A stretch of 64,000 nucleotides of DNA from Verrucomicrobiota bacterium (GTDB taxonomy: Bacteria > Verrucomicrobiota > Verrucomicrobiia > Chthoniobacterales > Chthoniobacteraceae). Below the pieces are notes generated by a model. The model worked only from the letters and a program-made list of their open reading frames with translations, made no database searches and was not told where the DNA came from. The stretch covers positions 31,162 through 95,161 of the forward strand of contig VFJQ01000035.1 of NCBI GenBank assembly GCA_009885995.1, read 5' to 3'. The number at the start of each line of letters is the position of its first letter. Position 1 is the stretch's first letter. The translations under genes were made by a program, and so were the position numbers. Below, piece by piece: positions 44,211-53,715 of the stretch.

Positions 44211-45410
44211 ATGATCGACACCGCCCAACTTCCCGACGCCACCGGCCACTTCGGCGTTTATGGCGGGATGTTTGTGCCGGAGACGTTGATGCCGAACTTT
44301 CTCGAGCTCACCGCCGAGTATGAGCGGGCGAAGGTCGATCCGGCGTTTCAGGCGGAGCTGAGCTACTACCTGCGCGACTATTGCGGGCGGCCCACGCCGT
44401 TGTATTTCGCGGAGCGGCTCACGGAGGAACTGGGCGGGGCGAAGATCTTCCTCAAGCGCGAAGACCTCCTCCACACGGGGGCGCACAAGATTAACAATGC
44501 GCTCGGCCAGATCCTCCTCGCGCGGCGGCTCGGAAAGAAACGAATCATCGCGGAGACGGGCGCGGGGCAGCACGGGGTGGCGACGGCGACGGTGTGCGCG
44601 CGGTTCGGCTTCGAGTGCGTGATCTACATGGGCGAGGTCGATATGGAGCGGCAGTCGCTCAACGTCGCGCGGATGAAATTCCTCGGGGCGAAAGTCGTCC
44701 CCGTCACCGCCGGCCAGCGCACGCTCAAGGAAGCGGTGAATGAGGCGCTGCGCGATTGGGTGACGAATCCCCGCAGCACACACTACATCCTCGGGAGCGC
44801 GCTCGGCGCGCACCCGTTCCCGATGATCGTGCGCGATTTCCACCGCGTGATCGGCGAGGAAGCCCGCGAGCAAATCCTCGAAAAGGAGAGCCGCCTGCCC
44901 GATCTGCTCATCGCGTGCGTGGGCGGTGGTAGCAATGCCATCGGCCTCTTCTGGCCCTTCCTCCGCGACGAGTCGGTGAAGATGCTAGGCATCGAAGCCG
45001 GCGGTCACGGCATCATCGACGGCCAGCACGCTGCGCGTTTCCAAGGCGGCAAGCTGGGCGTCTTGCAGGGCACGAAGACGTGGCTGCTCGCGGACGACGA
45101 CGGGCAGATCCAGCTCACCCACAGCGTCAGCGCCGGCCTCGACTACGCCGCCGTGGGCCCCGAGCACGCCTTCCTGCGCGAGCAGGGTCGCATCGATTAC
45201 GACTACGCCACCGACGACGAAGCGCTCGACGGCTTCGCGAAGCTCTCGCGCTGGGAAGGCATCATCCCCGCGCTCGAAAGTGCGCACGCCATCGCCGGCG
45301 TGATCAAGCGCGCGCCGCAGATGCGCGCCGACGAACTCGTGATCGTGAACCTCTCGGGCCGCGGGGACAAAGACGTCGCCCAAGCCGCGAACTTCCTGCT
45401 CAAGGACTGA
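44211..45410 (+). CDS. trpB: Tryptophan synthase beta chain
   Basis: A 399-residue protein beginning [20 protein letters not shown] and FVPETLM, a strongly conserved TrpB start. The PLP lysine lies in [30 protein letters not shown], the [15 protein letters not shown] phosphate loop and the C-terminal NLSGRGDKD are all present. It condenses indole with serine. No trpA is in the window. The frame upstream of 44211 reads through the tRNA, so this ATG is right. Its 3' end overlaps a convergent gene by eleven bases. Confidence 0.97.
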   Translation: MIDTAQLPDATGHFGVYGGMFVPETLMPNFLELTAEYERAKVDPAFQAELSYYLRDYCGRPTPLYFAERLTEELGGAKIFLKREDLLHTGAHKINNALGQILLARRLGKKRIIAETGAGQHGVATATVCARFGFECVIYMGEVDMERQSLNVARMKFLGAKVVPVTAGQRTLKEAVNEALRDWVTNPRSTHYILGSALGAHPFPMIVRDFHRVIGEEAREQILEKESRLPDLLIACVGGGSNAIGLFWPFLRDESVKMLGIEAGGHGIIDGQHAARFQGGKLGVLQGTKTWLLADDDGQIQLTHSVSAGLDYAAVGPEHAFLREQGRIDYDYATDDEALDGFAKLSRWEGIIPALESAHAIAGVIKRAPQMRADELVIVNLSGRGDKDVAQAANFLLKD

Positions 45411-46182
45411 CGGCAGGCCCGCGCAGGCCGTAGCGGCCATCTGCTGTGATGCTCACGTCCGGCACGAGGCGCGTGCGCTCGAACGAGTCGTAAACGGGCT
45501 GAAGCTCGGACCAAAATCCGGCGTGCTCGGGATGCTGCGCGCGCAGCTTCTCCCACTCGGGGCCGGCCATGCGGGAGGGGAAGAGATGCACCGGGAGCGG
45601 CTTCTCGCGCGTGTCCTCGGCGAGCACATACAGCTCCTCGATCGCATCGTCGCCGAGCGCGAGACAGCCGATGCTCACCGCGCCGCCGTGGATGTAGATG
45701 TCGCTGCCCGGCGCGTCGCGATCGGAGCGCATGCGGTCGGAGGCGTTCGGGTAATCGAGGCCGAGCGAGAGGTGAAAGTTGCTCAGCGGGTTGAAAACCA
45801 CGACGCGATAGCAACCTTCGGGCACCTGCCGGTCGCCTTCGCGGCGCTTCGGTCCCGGCTCTCCGGACGCGGCGAGCACGGGCCACTTCGCGACGAGGCG
45901 CAGCGGACCGTCGTCGCTGCGCGCCCACGCCTCGACTTCGCGCTCGCGCTTGAACGCCCGCAGGAACAACTCGCGCGCTGGATACGACACGCCCGCGTCG
46001 ATGCAGCGCTGCCGGATCGACGCGCTGTGCCGTTGGCGTGCGGGTGCGACGCGGTCTTCGCTCGGAGTCGGCGGTGTGGATGGAGGCATGGGTGCAGGAC
46101 TGTCCGGTGAACGCAGCGTCAGCCACGCGAGAGCCGCGGTCGCGACGAGCGCGATGAGCAGAACTGTGAGCCGGAGGCGCAT
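45400..46182 (-). CDS. L,D-transpeptidase of the YafK/ErfK type
   Basis: A 260-residue protein with an N-terminal membrane segment ([19 protein letters not shown]) and a Pro-rich linker. The catalytic region reads [20 protein letters not shown], with His and Cys spaced as in YafK-type YkuD domains. [20 protein letters not shown] precedes it. It probably cleaves or forms peptidoglycan-peptide links. It is convergent with trpB and divergent from the aldo/keto reductase. Confidence 0.85.
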   Translation of the reverse strand: MRLRLTVLLIALVATAALAWLTLRSPDSPAPMPPSTPPTPSEDRVAPARQRHSASIRQRCIDAGVSYPARELFLRAFKREREVEAWARSDDGPLRLVAKWPVLAASGEPGPKRREGDRQVPEGCYRVVVFNPLSNFHLSLGLDYPNASDRMRSDRDAPGSDIYIHGGAVSIGCLALGDDAIEELYVLAEDTREKPLPVHLFPSRMAGPEWEKLRAQHPEHAGFWSELQPVYDSFERTRLVPDVSITADGRYGLRGPAVSP

Positions 46183-46231
46183 GCCGCGAACGTGATTGCC
46201 ACTCGCCGCGCGTGCCAGCCATAAGGCGCCC

Positions 46232-47479
46232 ATGCACTACCGCCGCTTCGGCCGCACGAATCTCCAGATGCCCGTCTTCTCCTGCGGCGGGATGCGCTAC
46301 CAGCAGGCGTGGGAAGACATCGCACCGGAGGCCGTGGAGGAAAGCGGCCAGCGAAATCTCGAAGCGACGATCCTTCGCGCGCTGGAACTCGGCATCAACC
46401 ACATCGAAACCGCGCGCGGCTACGGCTCCAGCGAGATGCAACTCGGCTGGCTGCTGCCGAAGTTGCCGCGCGAGGAGATGATCGTGCAGACGAAGATCGC
46501 GCCCTTCGCGACCGCGCGGGAGTTTCGCGAGACCTTTGAGCAGTCGATGCGCTACCTGCGGCTCGATCACGTCGAGCTGCTTTCGCTTCACGGCATCAAC
46601 AACGCGGAGTTGCTCGACTGGTCGCTGCGCAAAGGCGGCTGCCTCGACGAGGCGCGCAAGCTCCAGTGCGAAGGCCGCTGCCGCTTCATCGGCTTCAGCA
46701 CGCACGCGACGACGGATATCATCCTGCGCGCGATCGAGAGCGACGGCTTCGATTATCTGAACCTGCATTGGTATTTCGTGAACGACTTCAACTGGCCCGC
46801 CATCGGCGCCGCGGCCGCGCGCGACATGGGCGTTTTCATCATCAGCCCGAACGACAAGGGCGGAAAACTTTACGCCCCGCCGCCGAAGCTCCGCGAGTTG
46901 TGCGCGCCGCTCACGCCGATGCAGTGGAACGACCTCTACTGCCTCGCGCGCCCACAAGTTCACACGCTCAGCATCGGCGCGGCGCGGCCCGAGGATTTCG
47001 ACGAGCACGTCGCCGCGCTCGACGTTGTAGCGTCCGCTGTCTCAGCGGACGGTGCGCTGGGGACAGCGCACGCTACAGAATTCGCCGACCGCGCTAACGC
47101 GCTCAGCGCGCCCATCGCCGAGCGACTGCGCGCGGAGATTGCCACTGCTTTCCACCCCGACTGGCTCACGCGCGGCCTCGATGGGCTGCCGAACTACGTC
47201 GATGTCCCCGGCGAGGTGAACGTGCAGGAAATCATCCGCCTCTTCACTTACGCAAAGGCGCTCGACCTCGTGGACTGGGGCAAGATGCGCTACAACCTGC
47301 TCAACGGCGCGGGCGGTCACTGGTTCCCTGGCCGCACCGCCGCGGAGTTCGACGAAGCGGCGCTGGCTCGCTCGCTCAGCGCGCACCCATTTGCGGGGAG
47401 AATCCCCGCGCTTTTGCGCGAAGCGCACGACCTCCTGCTCGACGCGCCGAAAAAGCGCTTGAGCCAGGGCGGCGACTAG
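46232..47479 (+). CDS. Aldo/keto reductase family protein
   Basis: A 415-residue protein beginning MHYRRFGRTNLQMPVFSCGG. AKR-type motifs are GINHIETARGYGSSE, the Lys of IVQTKIAP, the SLHGIN catalytic-His region and RFIGFSTHATTD. The C-terminal part is longer than typical AKRs and lacks a Cys4 iron-sulfur cluster. Between about residues 266 and 283, VVASAVSADGALGTAHATEF is encoded by a REP-like palindrome. Removing it would join DEHVAALD to ADRANALSAP. Activity is unproven. It overlaps the phosphatase by four bases. Confidence 0.85.
   Translation: MHYRRFGRTNLQMPVFSCGGMRYQQAWEDIAPEAVEESGQRNLEATILRALELGINHIETARGYGSSEMQLGWLLPKLPREEMIVQTKIAPFATAREFRETFEQSMRYLRLDHVELLSLHGINNAELLDWSLRKGGCLDEARKLQCEGRCRFIGFSTHATTDIILRAIESDGFDYLNLHWYFVNDFNWPAIGAAAARDMGVFIISPNDKGGKLYAPPPKLRELCAPLTPMQWNDLYCLARPQVHTLSIGAARPEDFDEHVAALDVVASAVSADGALGTAHATEFADRANALSAPIAERLRAEIATAFHPDWLTRGLDGLPNYVDVPGEVNVQEIIRLFTYAKALDLVDWGKMRYNLLNGAGGHWFPGRTAAEFDEAALARSLSAHPFAGRIPALLREAHDLLLDAPKKRLSQGGD
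47027..47076 (+). repeat. REP-like palindrome inside a coding sequence
   Basis: GTAGCGT (47027-47033) mirrors ACGCTAC (47070-47076). Inside are hairpins GTCCGCTG-TCT-CAGCGGAC (47032-47050) and GTGCGCTG-GGGA-CAGCGCAC (47052-47071). The core CTGGGGACAG is identical to the intergenic copy at 22631. It sits in the aldo/keto reductase frame without breaking it. Confidence 0.88.
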
Positions 47480-48129
47480 CTGCGCAGGAAGTCGCGGACC
47501 GGGCAGAAGTTCAGCAACTCGATCTCGATGGCGTGCTTCTTTTCCGGCTGGAGTTCCACCACCGTCACGCTGCCGTATTCGATATTGAAGTGCGCCATGC
47601 GCGAGAGCGGAAGATCGAGCAGCAGCGCGAGGATTACGCGGATGATCCCGCCGTGGCAGGCCACAGCCACGCTGCGATGCGGGTTGTCGTGAAGGATCTG
47701 CCGCATGCACGGGCGCACGCGGTCGAGCACCATGCGGGCGGATTCGCCATTCGGGATGCCGCCGTTGTCCAGCACTTCGAGCCAGTCGAACGCGCTCACG
47801 CCGAAGCGCTCTTTCACTTCCGTCCAGTTCAGGCCGGTCCAGTCGCCGAAGTCCGTCTCGCGCAGGTCCGGCAGCACGATCGGCGTGAGGCCGCTCTGCT
47901 CGACGAGCGGCGCGATGGTCTGATGCACGCGCCGCATCGGGCTCGCGTAGATTCCGTCGAGCTTCGCATCGTACATCCAGCGTGCGAGCGCCGCTCCGTG
48001 CTCGTGGCCGCGTGGAGAAAGCGCCATGTCGATCCGCGATCCCGCAAAGACGCGGTGGTAAGCCGCTTCCACTTCGCCGTGGCGGATGAGGTAGAGCTGC
48101 GTGGGATGATTCGGAAGATGAGCTTTCAC
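47476..48129 (-). CDS. Histidine phosphatase family (phosphoglycerate mutase-like) protein
   Basis: A 217-residue protein beginning MKAHLPNHPTQLYLIRHGEV. RHGE carries the catalytic His, ASPMRRVHQT the second Arg, LRETDFGDWTGL the Glu-containing motif and VACHGGIIRVI the second catalytic His. It may be a phosphatase of small metabolites or sugars. The substrate cannot be assigned. It overlaps the reductase end by four bases. Confidence 0.9.
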   Translation of the reverse strand: MKAHLPNHPTQLYLIRHGEVEAAYHRVFAGSRIDMALSPRGHEHGAALARWMYDAKLDGIYASPMRRVHQTIAPLVEQSGLTPIVLPDLRETDFGDWTGLNWTEVKERFGVSAFDWLEVLDNGGIPNGESARMVLDRVRPCMRQILHDNPHRSVAVACHGGIIRVILALLLDLPLSRMAHFNIEYGSVTVVELQPEKKHAIEIELLNFCPVRDFLRS

Positions 48130-48202
48130 GAGTGGGGGCGAAGACCAGCGTCCGGCGCGGCCACGCGCGAGCGAAATCGAACGCGCACCGCCGGAGTCAG
48201 TC

Positions 48203-48634
48203 CTACTGCGGCGCTTCCGGACTTGGGAGCGGCGCGGGCTTCGTGGCCTTCTCGGGCAGGCGCCACTTCACATGAACGCGCCGGATGATCTGCTCGAACT
48301 TCTCCCGCTGCTCACTGCTGAGGATCACGCGGATTTGGTCTGCGGCATCGCGCAGCACCGAGTCCACTTGCGGCTGATTCTTCGCCTGGATCGTGCGCAG
48401 CTTGATCTGCGTCTCCGTGGTGATCTGCGCGAGCATCCGTTGCTGGTCTTCGTCGAGTTTGAGCTCATCGTTCAGCCGCTTCGCGACCTTGCTCACCACG
48501 GCGTCAGGCCCCTGCACGATGATCTGACCGACCTCGTGCCAGATGCCCGCGCCGACCATCGCTGCGCCGACGATGACGCCGAAGGCGAAGACGAGCAGTG
48601 TGCCAAGGACGCCGCGGAGTCGTTTCCAGTTCAC
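48203..48634 (-). CDS. Membrane-anchored periplasmic helical protein of the sigma operon
   Basis: A 143-residue protein from a GTG that overlaps the anti-sigma stop. One membrane segment (GTLLVFAFGVIVGAAMVGAG) is followed by a long helical domain with LDEDQQRMLAQITTETQIKL and ILSSEQREKFEQIIRRVHVK, the pattern of Spy/CpxP-like LTxxQ proteins. The C-terminus is Pro-rich. It may sense or buffer envelope stress together with the sigma and anti-sigma pair. Confidence 0.7.
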   Translation of the reverse strand: MNWKRLRGVLGTLLVFAFGVIVGAAMVGAGIWHEVGQIIVQGPDAVVSKVAKRLNDELKLDEDQQRMLAQITTETQIKLRTIQAKNQPQVDSVLRDAADQIRVILSSEQREKFEQIIRRVHVKWRLPEKATKPAPLPSPEAPQ

Positions 48635-48939
48635 GGCTCGCCGGTGAGGAAGTGGACAAGCGCCGCAGCTTCGCTCCCGCGCGAAGCCTCGGCGACGAGA
48701 CCAGCGAGCGAGTCGGCCTTGGCCGTGGGAGTGCGGCTCCAAAGGCCAGCGGCGATGGCGAGCGCGGCGAAGAACGGCGCGAGTTTCCACGACCACGTGA
48801 AGACGCTGGCGCTGCGTTCCTCGCGAAGGCGCGCCATGACCCGCGTCTCAAACGCGAACTCGAAGCGCGACGTGTCCGGCGTCTCGTCGCGCGCGGCGCG
48901 CAGGAGCCGGTCGAGGTTGGAGTCAGGATTCGTGGGCAT
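48631..48939 (-). CDS. Putative anti-sigma factor with one membrane helix
   Basis: A 102-residue protein beginning MPTNPDSNLDRLLRAARDET. The N-terminal helical half would bind the sigma factor; a membrane segment (LAPFFAALAIAAGLWS) follows, with a short extracytoplasmic tail. There is no zinc-binding HxxxCxxC motif. It overlaps the sigma gene by 17 bases and the next gene by four. The assignment rests mainly on position. Confidence 0.65.
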   Translation of the reverse strand: MPTNPDSNLDRLLRAARDETPDTSRFEFAFETRVMARLREERSASVFTWSWKLAPFFAALAIAAGLWSRTPTAKADSLAGLVAEASRGSEAAALVHFLTGEP

Positions 48940-49486
48940 GGTCTTCAAAAATACGTCGTAGAGCGTGGCGTGCGCGGAAAGCACGGACTTTTACGTTCGA
49001 CTCGCTCCAGCCGGTGAGCTCCGCGACCTCGCGCACCGGGCGCTCCTCGATCTCGCAGAGCGTGAGGATGAGCTGTTCGTCCGCCTTGAGGTGCTGCATC
49101 GCCCACGCGAGAACTTCGCGCGCGCGGCTGGCGGCGATGGCGCGTTCGACCGAGCTGTCGCTCAGGTCGAAGTCGATCGCGTCGAGCGGCGCGGTCTCGC
49201 GGTGCTTGCGCTCTTTTCGCAGGAAGTCGTAGCAGGCCGAGACGGTGACGCGTGCGAGCCAGTGCTCGAAGGGCGCATCGCGGCGGAAGTTTTGCAGATT
49301 CTTGAACGCGCGGATGAAGACCTCCTGCGCGATGTCGTCGAGCTGGTGATCGTTGCGCGCGAACCGTGCCGCCGCGCCGAAGACGCGACGCTTGTGCCGG
49401 CGCACGAGTTCCGCGAAGGCAGCGTCGTCCCCGCCGAGCGTCGCATCGACGAGAGCTTCATCACTGGGCGGCGCGGCGTCGCTCAT
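48923..49486 (-). CDS. ECF (RpoE-type) RNA polymerase sigma factor
   Basis: A 187-residue protein beginning MSDAAPPSDEALVDATLGGD. Sigma region 2 contains ELVRRHKRRVFGAAARF, LDDIAQEVFIRAFKNL and FEHWLARVTVSACYDFLR. Region 4 contains HLKADEQLILTLCEIEERPV, REVAELTGWSESNVKVRAFR and ARHALRR. It directs RNA polymerase to its own regulon. A sigma/anti-sigma/periplasmic triad follows by overlapping frames. The start is the ATG at 49486 rather than the upstream in-frame one. Confidence 0.92.
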   Translation of the reverse strand: MSDAAPPSDEALVDATLGGDDAAFAELVRRHKRRVFGAAARFARNDHQLDDIAQEVFIRAFKNLQNFRRDAPFEHWLARVTVSACYDFLRKERKHRETAPLDAIDFDLSDSSVERAIAASRAREVLAWAMQHLKADEQLILTLCEIEERPVREVAELTGWSESNVKVRAFRARHALRRIFEDHAHES

Positions 49487-49583
49487 CGCCGGGCATTTAT
49501 CGGCCAGCAGCGGGTGGAGCAAGGCGGCGGTCATTGCGCGGTGGGATCATCTGGGCGGAGAGACGCGGGTTCGCGCGCAAAGG

Positions 49584-50276
49584 TTACGCCTCCAGCCGAT
49601 AGCCGTGCCCATGCACCGTCACCAGCCAGCGCGGCTCGCCGGGCTTGTCCTCGATCTTCTGCCGCAACTTCACCACGAGCTGGTCGAGCGTGCGCGTGGT
49701 GCCGTAGTATTCGATGCCCCAGACCTCGTTGAGAATCGTGTCCCGGGCGACGGCGTTGCCGCGCTCGCGCCAGAGGGCGGCGAGCACTTTGAGTTCGCGA
49801 GGCGTCATGTCGAAGGTTTCGCGTCCGCGTTTCCCGCGCAGGGCCTTCGAGTCGATGCGCACATTGCCGAAGGTCATCTCCTCCGGGATCTCGCTCGCGG
49901 TCGTCTCCGGCGCGGCGCGGCGCAGGAGCGCCTGCACGCGGGCGAGCAGTTCGCGAAGCGAGAAAGGCTTCGTCACGTAGTCGTCGGCGCCGAGTTCGAG
50001 GCCCACGACTTTGTCGATCTCCTGGCCTTTCGCCGAGAGCATGAGGATCGGCACGCGGCTCTTCGCGGCGCGCACTTCGCGGCACACGTCGTAGCCACTC
50101 TTGCCCGGCAGCATGATGTCGAGCACGACGAGGTCGGGCGTGCGCTGGCGGATGAGCGAGATCGCTTCGCCGCCGTGGCAGCAGTCGATCACGTCGTAGC
50201 CTTCCGCGCGCAGCGCGTCGCAGAGACCGAGGCGGATGTGGGCGTCGTCCTCGACGACGAGCAGGTGCTTTTTCAT
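49584..50276 (-). CDS. OmpR-family response regulator
   Basis: A 230-residue protein beginning MKKHLLVVEDDAHIRLGLCD. The receiver domain has the acidic pair VVEDD, the phospho-Asp in VVLDIMLPG, the switch residue in LMLSAKG and Lys in DDYVTKPFS. The C-terminal winged helix contains MTPRELKVLAAL and ARDTILNEVWGI, and ends VTVHGHGYRL. It partners with the histidine kinase overlapping it by four bases (ATGA). Confidence 0.95.
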   Translation of the reverse strand: MKKHLLVVEDDAHIRLGLCDALRAEGYDVIDCCHGGEAISLIRQRTPDLVVLDIMLPGKSGYDVCREVRAAKSRVPILMLSAKGQEIDKVVGLELGADDYVTKPFSLRELLARVQALLRRAAPETTASEIPEEMTFGNVRIDSKALRGKRGRETFDMTPRELKVLAALWRERGNAVARDTILNEVWGIEYYGTTRTLDQLVVKLRQKIEDKPGEPRWLVTVHGHGYRLEA

Positions 50277-52423
50277 GCGAGTGGAAGTTTGAGGGTGAAC
50301 GAACTGCCGCCGCCATCGCGAGCGCGGTATTTGATCCCGCCGCCGTGCTCGGCGGCGAGGCGTTGCGCGAGCGTGAGGCCGAGGCCGCTGCCTTGGATGC
50401 CGCTGCTGAGCGAGTCGTGCGCGCGGTAAAAAGCGTCGAAGATTTTCCGCTCGCTGCCTGTGGGCACGCCGAAGCCGCGATCGAGCACGCTCACGAAGAT
50501 GTGCCCGTCGTCGAGGTAGGTGTGCAGCTCGATCTCCTTTCGCTCACCGCTGTATTTCTCGGCGTTGGCGAGGAGATTCACGAGGATCTGCGCGAGCGCG
50601 TCTTCGTCGCCGTTCACGCGGTAGGGCGGGGGAGCGGCTTCCCATTTCGTCGCGAAGCCGCTCTCGCGCAGGTGCAGTTCGTGGCCTTCCCACACGCGGG
50701 CGATCACCTCGTGGAGATCGAGCGGCTTCTTGTCGAAGCGCTTCTGTCGGCGCTCGAGCTTGGCGAAGTCGAGCACGTTGTTGATCAGCCGCGTGAGCCG
50801 CTCGGCTTCCACCATGATGATGCGCAGATACTGTGGCGCCTTCGCTCCGTCGGCGCGGCCACCGAGCATCAGCTCGGCAAACATGCGTATGCTCGTGAGC
50901 GGTGTTTTGAGCTCGTGCGAGACGTTCGAGACGAAGTCTGTTTTCTGCTGCGCGAGCGCGAGCTGCCGGCGCGCGTCGGCGACCACGAGCCACCCGCCGA
51001 GCGCGATGGCGCCGAGCATGGCGACGATGAGGAAGACCAGCGTGCGGCGTAGGCCGAGCGCGCTTTTCTGGAGCTGCTCGGGGCGCATGAGGTAGAGCGC
51101 GGCTTCCCAATGCGGCAGCGCTTCGCCGACTTCGCTGGCGACGAACGGGCGTTTCCAGTCGCGATTGTTTTCGTTCGCGGGCGACGTGGCTACCGGCCGC
51201 GTGCGATCGTTCAGCAGCGCGAGGACAAACTCCGGCGCGCCGCGCGTCCGGTAGCGTGGCGCGGGCATGACTTGCGCCCACAGGTCGGCAAGATCGCCGG
51301 TCTCGACGACGCAGCCAAAGATCAGCTCCGGCGCCTGCGCGGGGCGGATCCAGAAGATGAGCGCGAGCTTGTCCTGCACGAAGCGCGCGAGGATGCCTTC
51401 GTTCTGCCCTTCGCTTAGCGTGCGAAATTCCGCGGTTTCGGGCAGGAGATTCGATACCGCTGCGCGATCGGCAGGTTCGGCGATTTGCTGCGGCTGGACG
51501 AGGCGGAGGTTGCTGTCGGCTTTGAGGCCGAGGGTGGGTGCGGGCTCGCTTCGTTTCACGGCGTCATCCCTGTCGATCTCGCGAAGTGTCTTCCCGAGAG
51601 GCTCAGCCGCTGCCATCGGAGCCGGCGTGGAAGCGATGGGTGCGGCTGGCGGAGGTGCTGGAGCCGTGGGCGCGGCGGCGGGCGCTGGAGCCGAGACGCT
51701 CTTGCGCGCGATGGCCTTCGGAGCCGCGGGCTTCGCTGCGTCGAGCGACGGCATCACTCGCTGCCTTGTTTCCATTTCTGCGAGCTCCGCCTTCTTCTCA
51801 GCAGGGGGCGGCTGCGACTTGGACCGCTCTTTGGTAGCGGTGGCAGTCGTCGGGAGCGCTGTGTCTTTTCCGGGAGCTGTGTCGCTCAGGGCGACGCTTC
51901 GTCCGGTCATCTTCCCCGCGAGCGCGCCTTCGGTTTCCTGCGTAGCGGCCTTGTTCTTCCGCAGTTGCTCGGGCTGCGTGAGCGCGTCGACTTGCACGTT
52001 GTAGACCGGGGCCGCGCTGATGTTGCCGAGGAAGGGTCCATGCTCGCGCAGGAACGCGCCCCACGCGGGCTGGGTCGTGGCCAGGCGCGTCGGCGGCGAG
52101 AGCACGCGCCCGTCGGCGGCGAGGCTGAAGCCGACTGCCTTGCGCGGCCACGCGCCGGGCAGTCGCGCTGCGAAATCCTGCGCGAGGACGTCCGGCTTGT
52201 TTTCCGCGAGTAAGACGCGCACTGCTTCCGCGAAGCCGCGGCGCTGCTCGTCGATCATCGCGCGTGCAGCGGCGGCGAGGTTCTCGGTTTCGCGCTGGTA
52301 GAGCTCGGTCGTCTGACGCTCGAGGATGATCTGCTGCTCTCCTGCGCTGCGCAGCGCGAGCCAGCCGAGCACGGCGCTCGGGACTAGGACGGCGAGTAGG
52401 AAAATCCAGACACTCTTTCGCAT
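50273..52423 (-). CDS. Sensor histidine kinase with Pro/Ala-rich sensory insert
   Basis: A 716-residue protein. Signal anchor (VWIFLLAVLVPSAVLGWLAL) and a second membrane segment (LVFLIVAMLGAIALGGWLVV) delimit an extracytoplasmic region of about 430 residues. This region contains a long Ala/Pro/Lys linker (about residues 195-290). The HisKA box is VSNVSHELKTPLTSIRMFAE; N box and G boxes are ILVNLLANAEKY, DRGFGVP and GSGLGLTLAQ. It phosphorylates the adjacent regulator. The ligand is unknown. Confidence 0.93.
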   Translation of the reverse strand: MRKSVWIFLLAVLVPSAVLGWLALRSAGEQQIILERQTTELYQRETENLAAAARAMIDEQRRGFAEAVRVLLAENKPDVLAQDFAARLPGAWPRKAVGFSLAADGRVLSPPTRLATTQPAWGAFLREHGPFLGNISAAPVYNVQVDALTQPEQLRKNKAATQETEGALAGKMTGRSVALSDTAPGKDTALPTTATATKERSKSQPPPAEKKAELAEMETRQRVMPSLDAAKPAAPKAIARKSVSAPAPAAAPTAPAPPPAAPIASTPAPMAAAEPLGKTLREIDRDDAVKRSEPAPTLGLKADSNLRLVQPQQIAEPADRAAVSNLLPETAEFRTLSEGQNEGILARFVQDKLALIFWIRPAQAPELIFGCVVETGDLADLWAQVMPAPRYRTRGAPEFVLALLNDRTRPVATSPANENNRDWKRPFVASEVGEALPHWEAALYLMRPEQLQKSALGLRRTLVFLIVAMLGAIALGGWLVVADARRQLALAQQKTDFVSNVSHELKTPLTSIRMFAELMLGGRADGAKAPQYLRIIMVEAERLTRLINNVLDFAKLERRQKRFDKKPLDLHEVIARVWEGHELHLRESGFATKWEAAPPPYRVNGDEDALAQILVNLLANAEKYSGERKEIELHTYLDDGHIFVSVLDRGFGVPTGSERKIFDAFYRAHDSLSSGIQGSGLGLTLAQRLAAEHGGGIKYRARDGGGSSFTLKLPLA

Positions 52424-52498
52424 CGGCGGGTGCTGCACTCTGCACGCGGCGCGGGCTGGAGGCGACGCGGGAGTTGTAAAGGATTTGTGAGCCGCGGC

Positions 52499-53701
52499 CT
52501 AGTGGTAGCCGAGTTCCTGGAGCGCCCAGGAATACTCGCGCGCCACGCTCTTCACCACATCGCCGGAGCTGAACTCCGCGGGCAGCACGTCGAAGGTGTA
52601 GGTTTCGATCTCGACGTGTGAGGTGGCCCCCTTTCGCAGCGCCTGGAAGAACCGCTGATCGAGCGTGCCGACGGTCGAGCCGAGCGCGCCGAAATTGCTC
52701 GCGAAGAGCGGCACGTGGAAATGCACGCGCACCTCCTCGATCTCCTTGATCGCCGGGCCTTCCTCGCACGCCACCGGCAGATCGAACCACGAAGCGATCG
52801 CGCGTTCCGGCAGCAGGGCTTTGACCTGGTGCAGATAGACCGGCTCGATGAATCGCTTCAGCGCTTCCCAAGTCGCGGGCGTGTTCGGGCCGGAGAGCGC
52901 GGCGGAGAGTTGGACCTTCGAGATGCGGATGCCGGCGGCGCGGTAGGCTTTGAGCGACTCGAATGGGTCTTCGTATTGCAGCGCGACGTGGCACGTGTCG
53001 AAGCACACGCCGAGGTGCCGCCGCAGCACCTCTTCGGCGTGCGGGCGCTCGCAGCGCAGCAGACTCGCGACTTCATTGACGCCGGTGGTCAGCAGGAAGT
53101 TCTCGAAGAAGGCGATCGTCTCGTCGGTGCGCTCGAGGAAGCAGTCGGGCTCGGGCTCAAGGCCGAGGTGGATTTCCTGACCGGTGTCGTCGCGGATCGC
53201 GGCGAGATACGCCACGACGACGGCGAGATTCTTCGCGATGAGCGTGCGGTCCGCATCGGTCTCGATCCACGGCTTGAACGAGCCGGGCACGGTGCTGATC
53301 GAGCCATCGACTTGCGGCGGCAGGAAGTTCACGAACACGTCCGCGAGTTGCATCGTGTAGTCGCGCCGCTCGGGCGAGCGCCAGTCGGGCGCATAGACTT
53401 GCTCCTTCACCGCGCCGGCGTGGAAGCGGCCGTAGGGGAAGCCGTTGATCGAGAAAGGATAGAGCTGGTTCTCGGAGAAAAACGCGCGCGCCTCGTCGAT
53501 GAGCGCGGGGTCGCCGGCGAGCCGGGCGGCGGCGTGTTGCGAGAGACGCAGGCCGAGGCCGAACCACTGGTCGGGCGCGACGCGTTGTTTGATGGCGAGT
53601 GCCTTCTCGCGGATCGCTGCAAAATTCTCCGTCCAGCTCTCACCCGGATGGACGTTCAGGCAGTAGGTCAGGTGGAGTGGCGGACGGTGCTGGAGAATCA
53701 T
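52499..53701 (-). CDS. eboE: EboE, TIM-barrel metabolite traffic protein
   Basis: A 400-residue protein beginning MILQHRPPLHLTYCLNVHPG (the TYCLN.HPGE start of EboE). It has the xylose-isomerase-like TIM-barrel pattern (INGFPYGRFHAG, LGLEPEPDCFLE, CFDTCHVALQYEDP), with Glu and His residues that could bind a metal. In cyanobacteria the ebo genes are linked to export of the sunscreen scytonemin; the chemistry is not settled. It is the last gene of the minus-strand ebo group, 14 bases after eboD. Confidence 0.88.
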   Translation of the reverse strand: MILQHRPPLHLTYCLNVHPGESWTENFAAIREKALAIKQRVAPDQWFGLGLRLSQHAAARLAGDPALIDEARAFFSENQLYPFSINGFPYGRFHAGAVKEQVYAPDWRSPERRDYTMQLADVFVNFLPPQVDGSISTVPGSFKPWIETDADRTLIAKNLAVVVAYLAAIRDDTGQEIHLGLEPEPDCFLERTDETIAFFENFLLTTGVNEVASLLRCERPHAEEVLRRHLGVCFDTCHVALQYEDPFESLKAYRAAGIRISKVQLSAALSGPNTPATWEALKRFIEPVYLHQVKALLPERAIASWFDLPVACEEGPAIKEIEEVRVHFHVPLFASNFGALGSTVGTLDQRFFQALRKGATSHVEIETYTFDVLPAEFSSGDVVKSVAREYSWALQELGYH

Positions 53702-53715
53702 GAGCCAGCCAGTGA

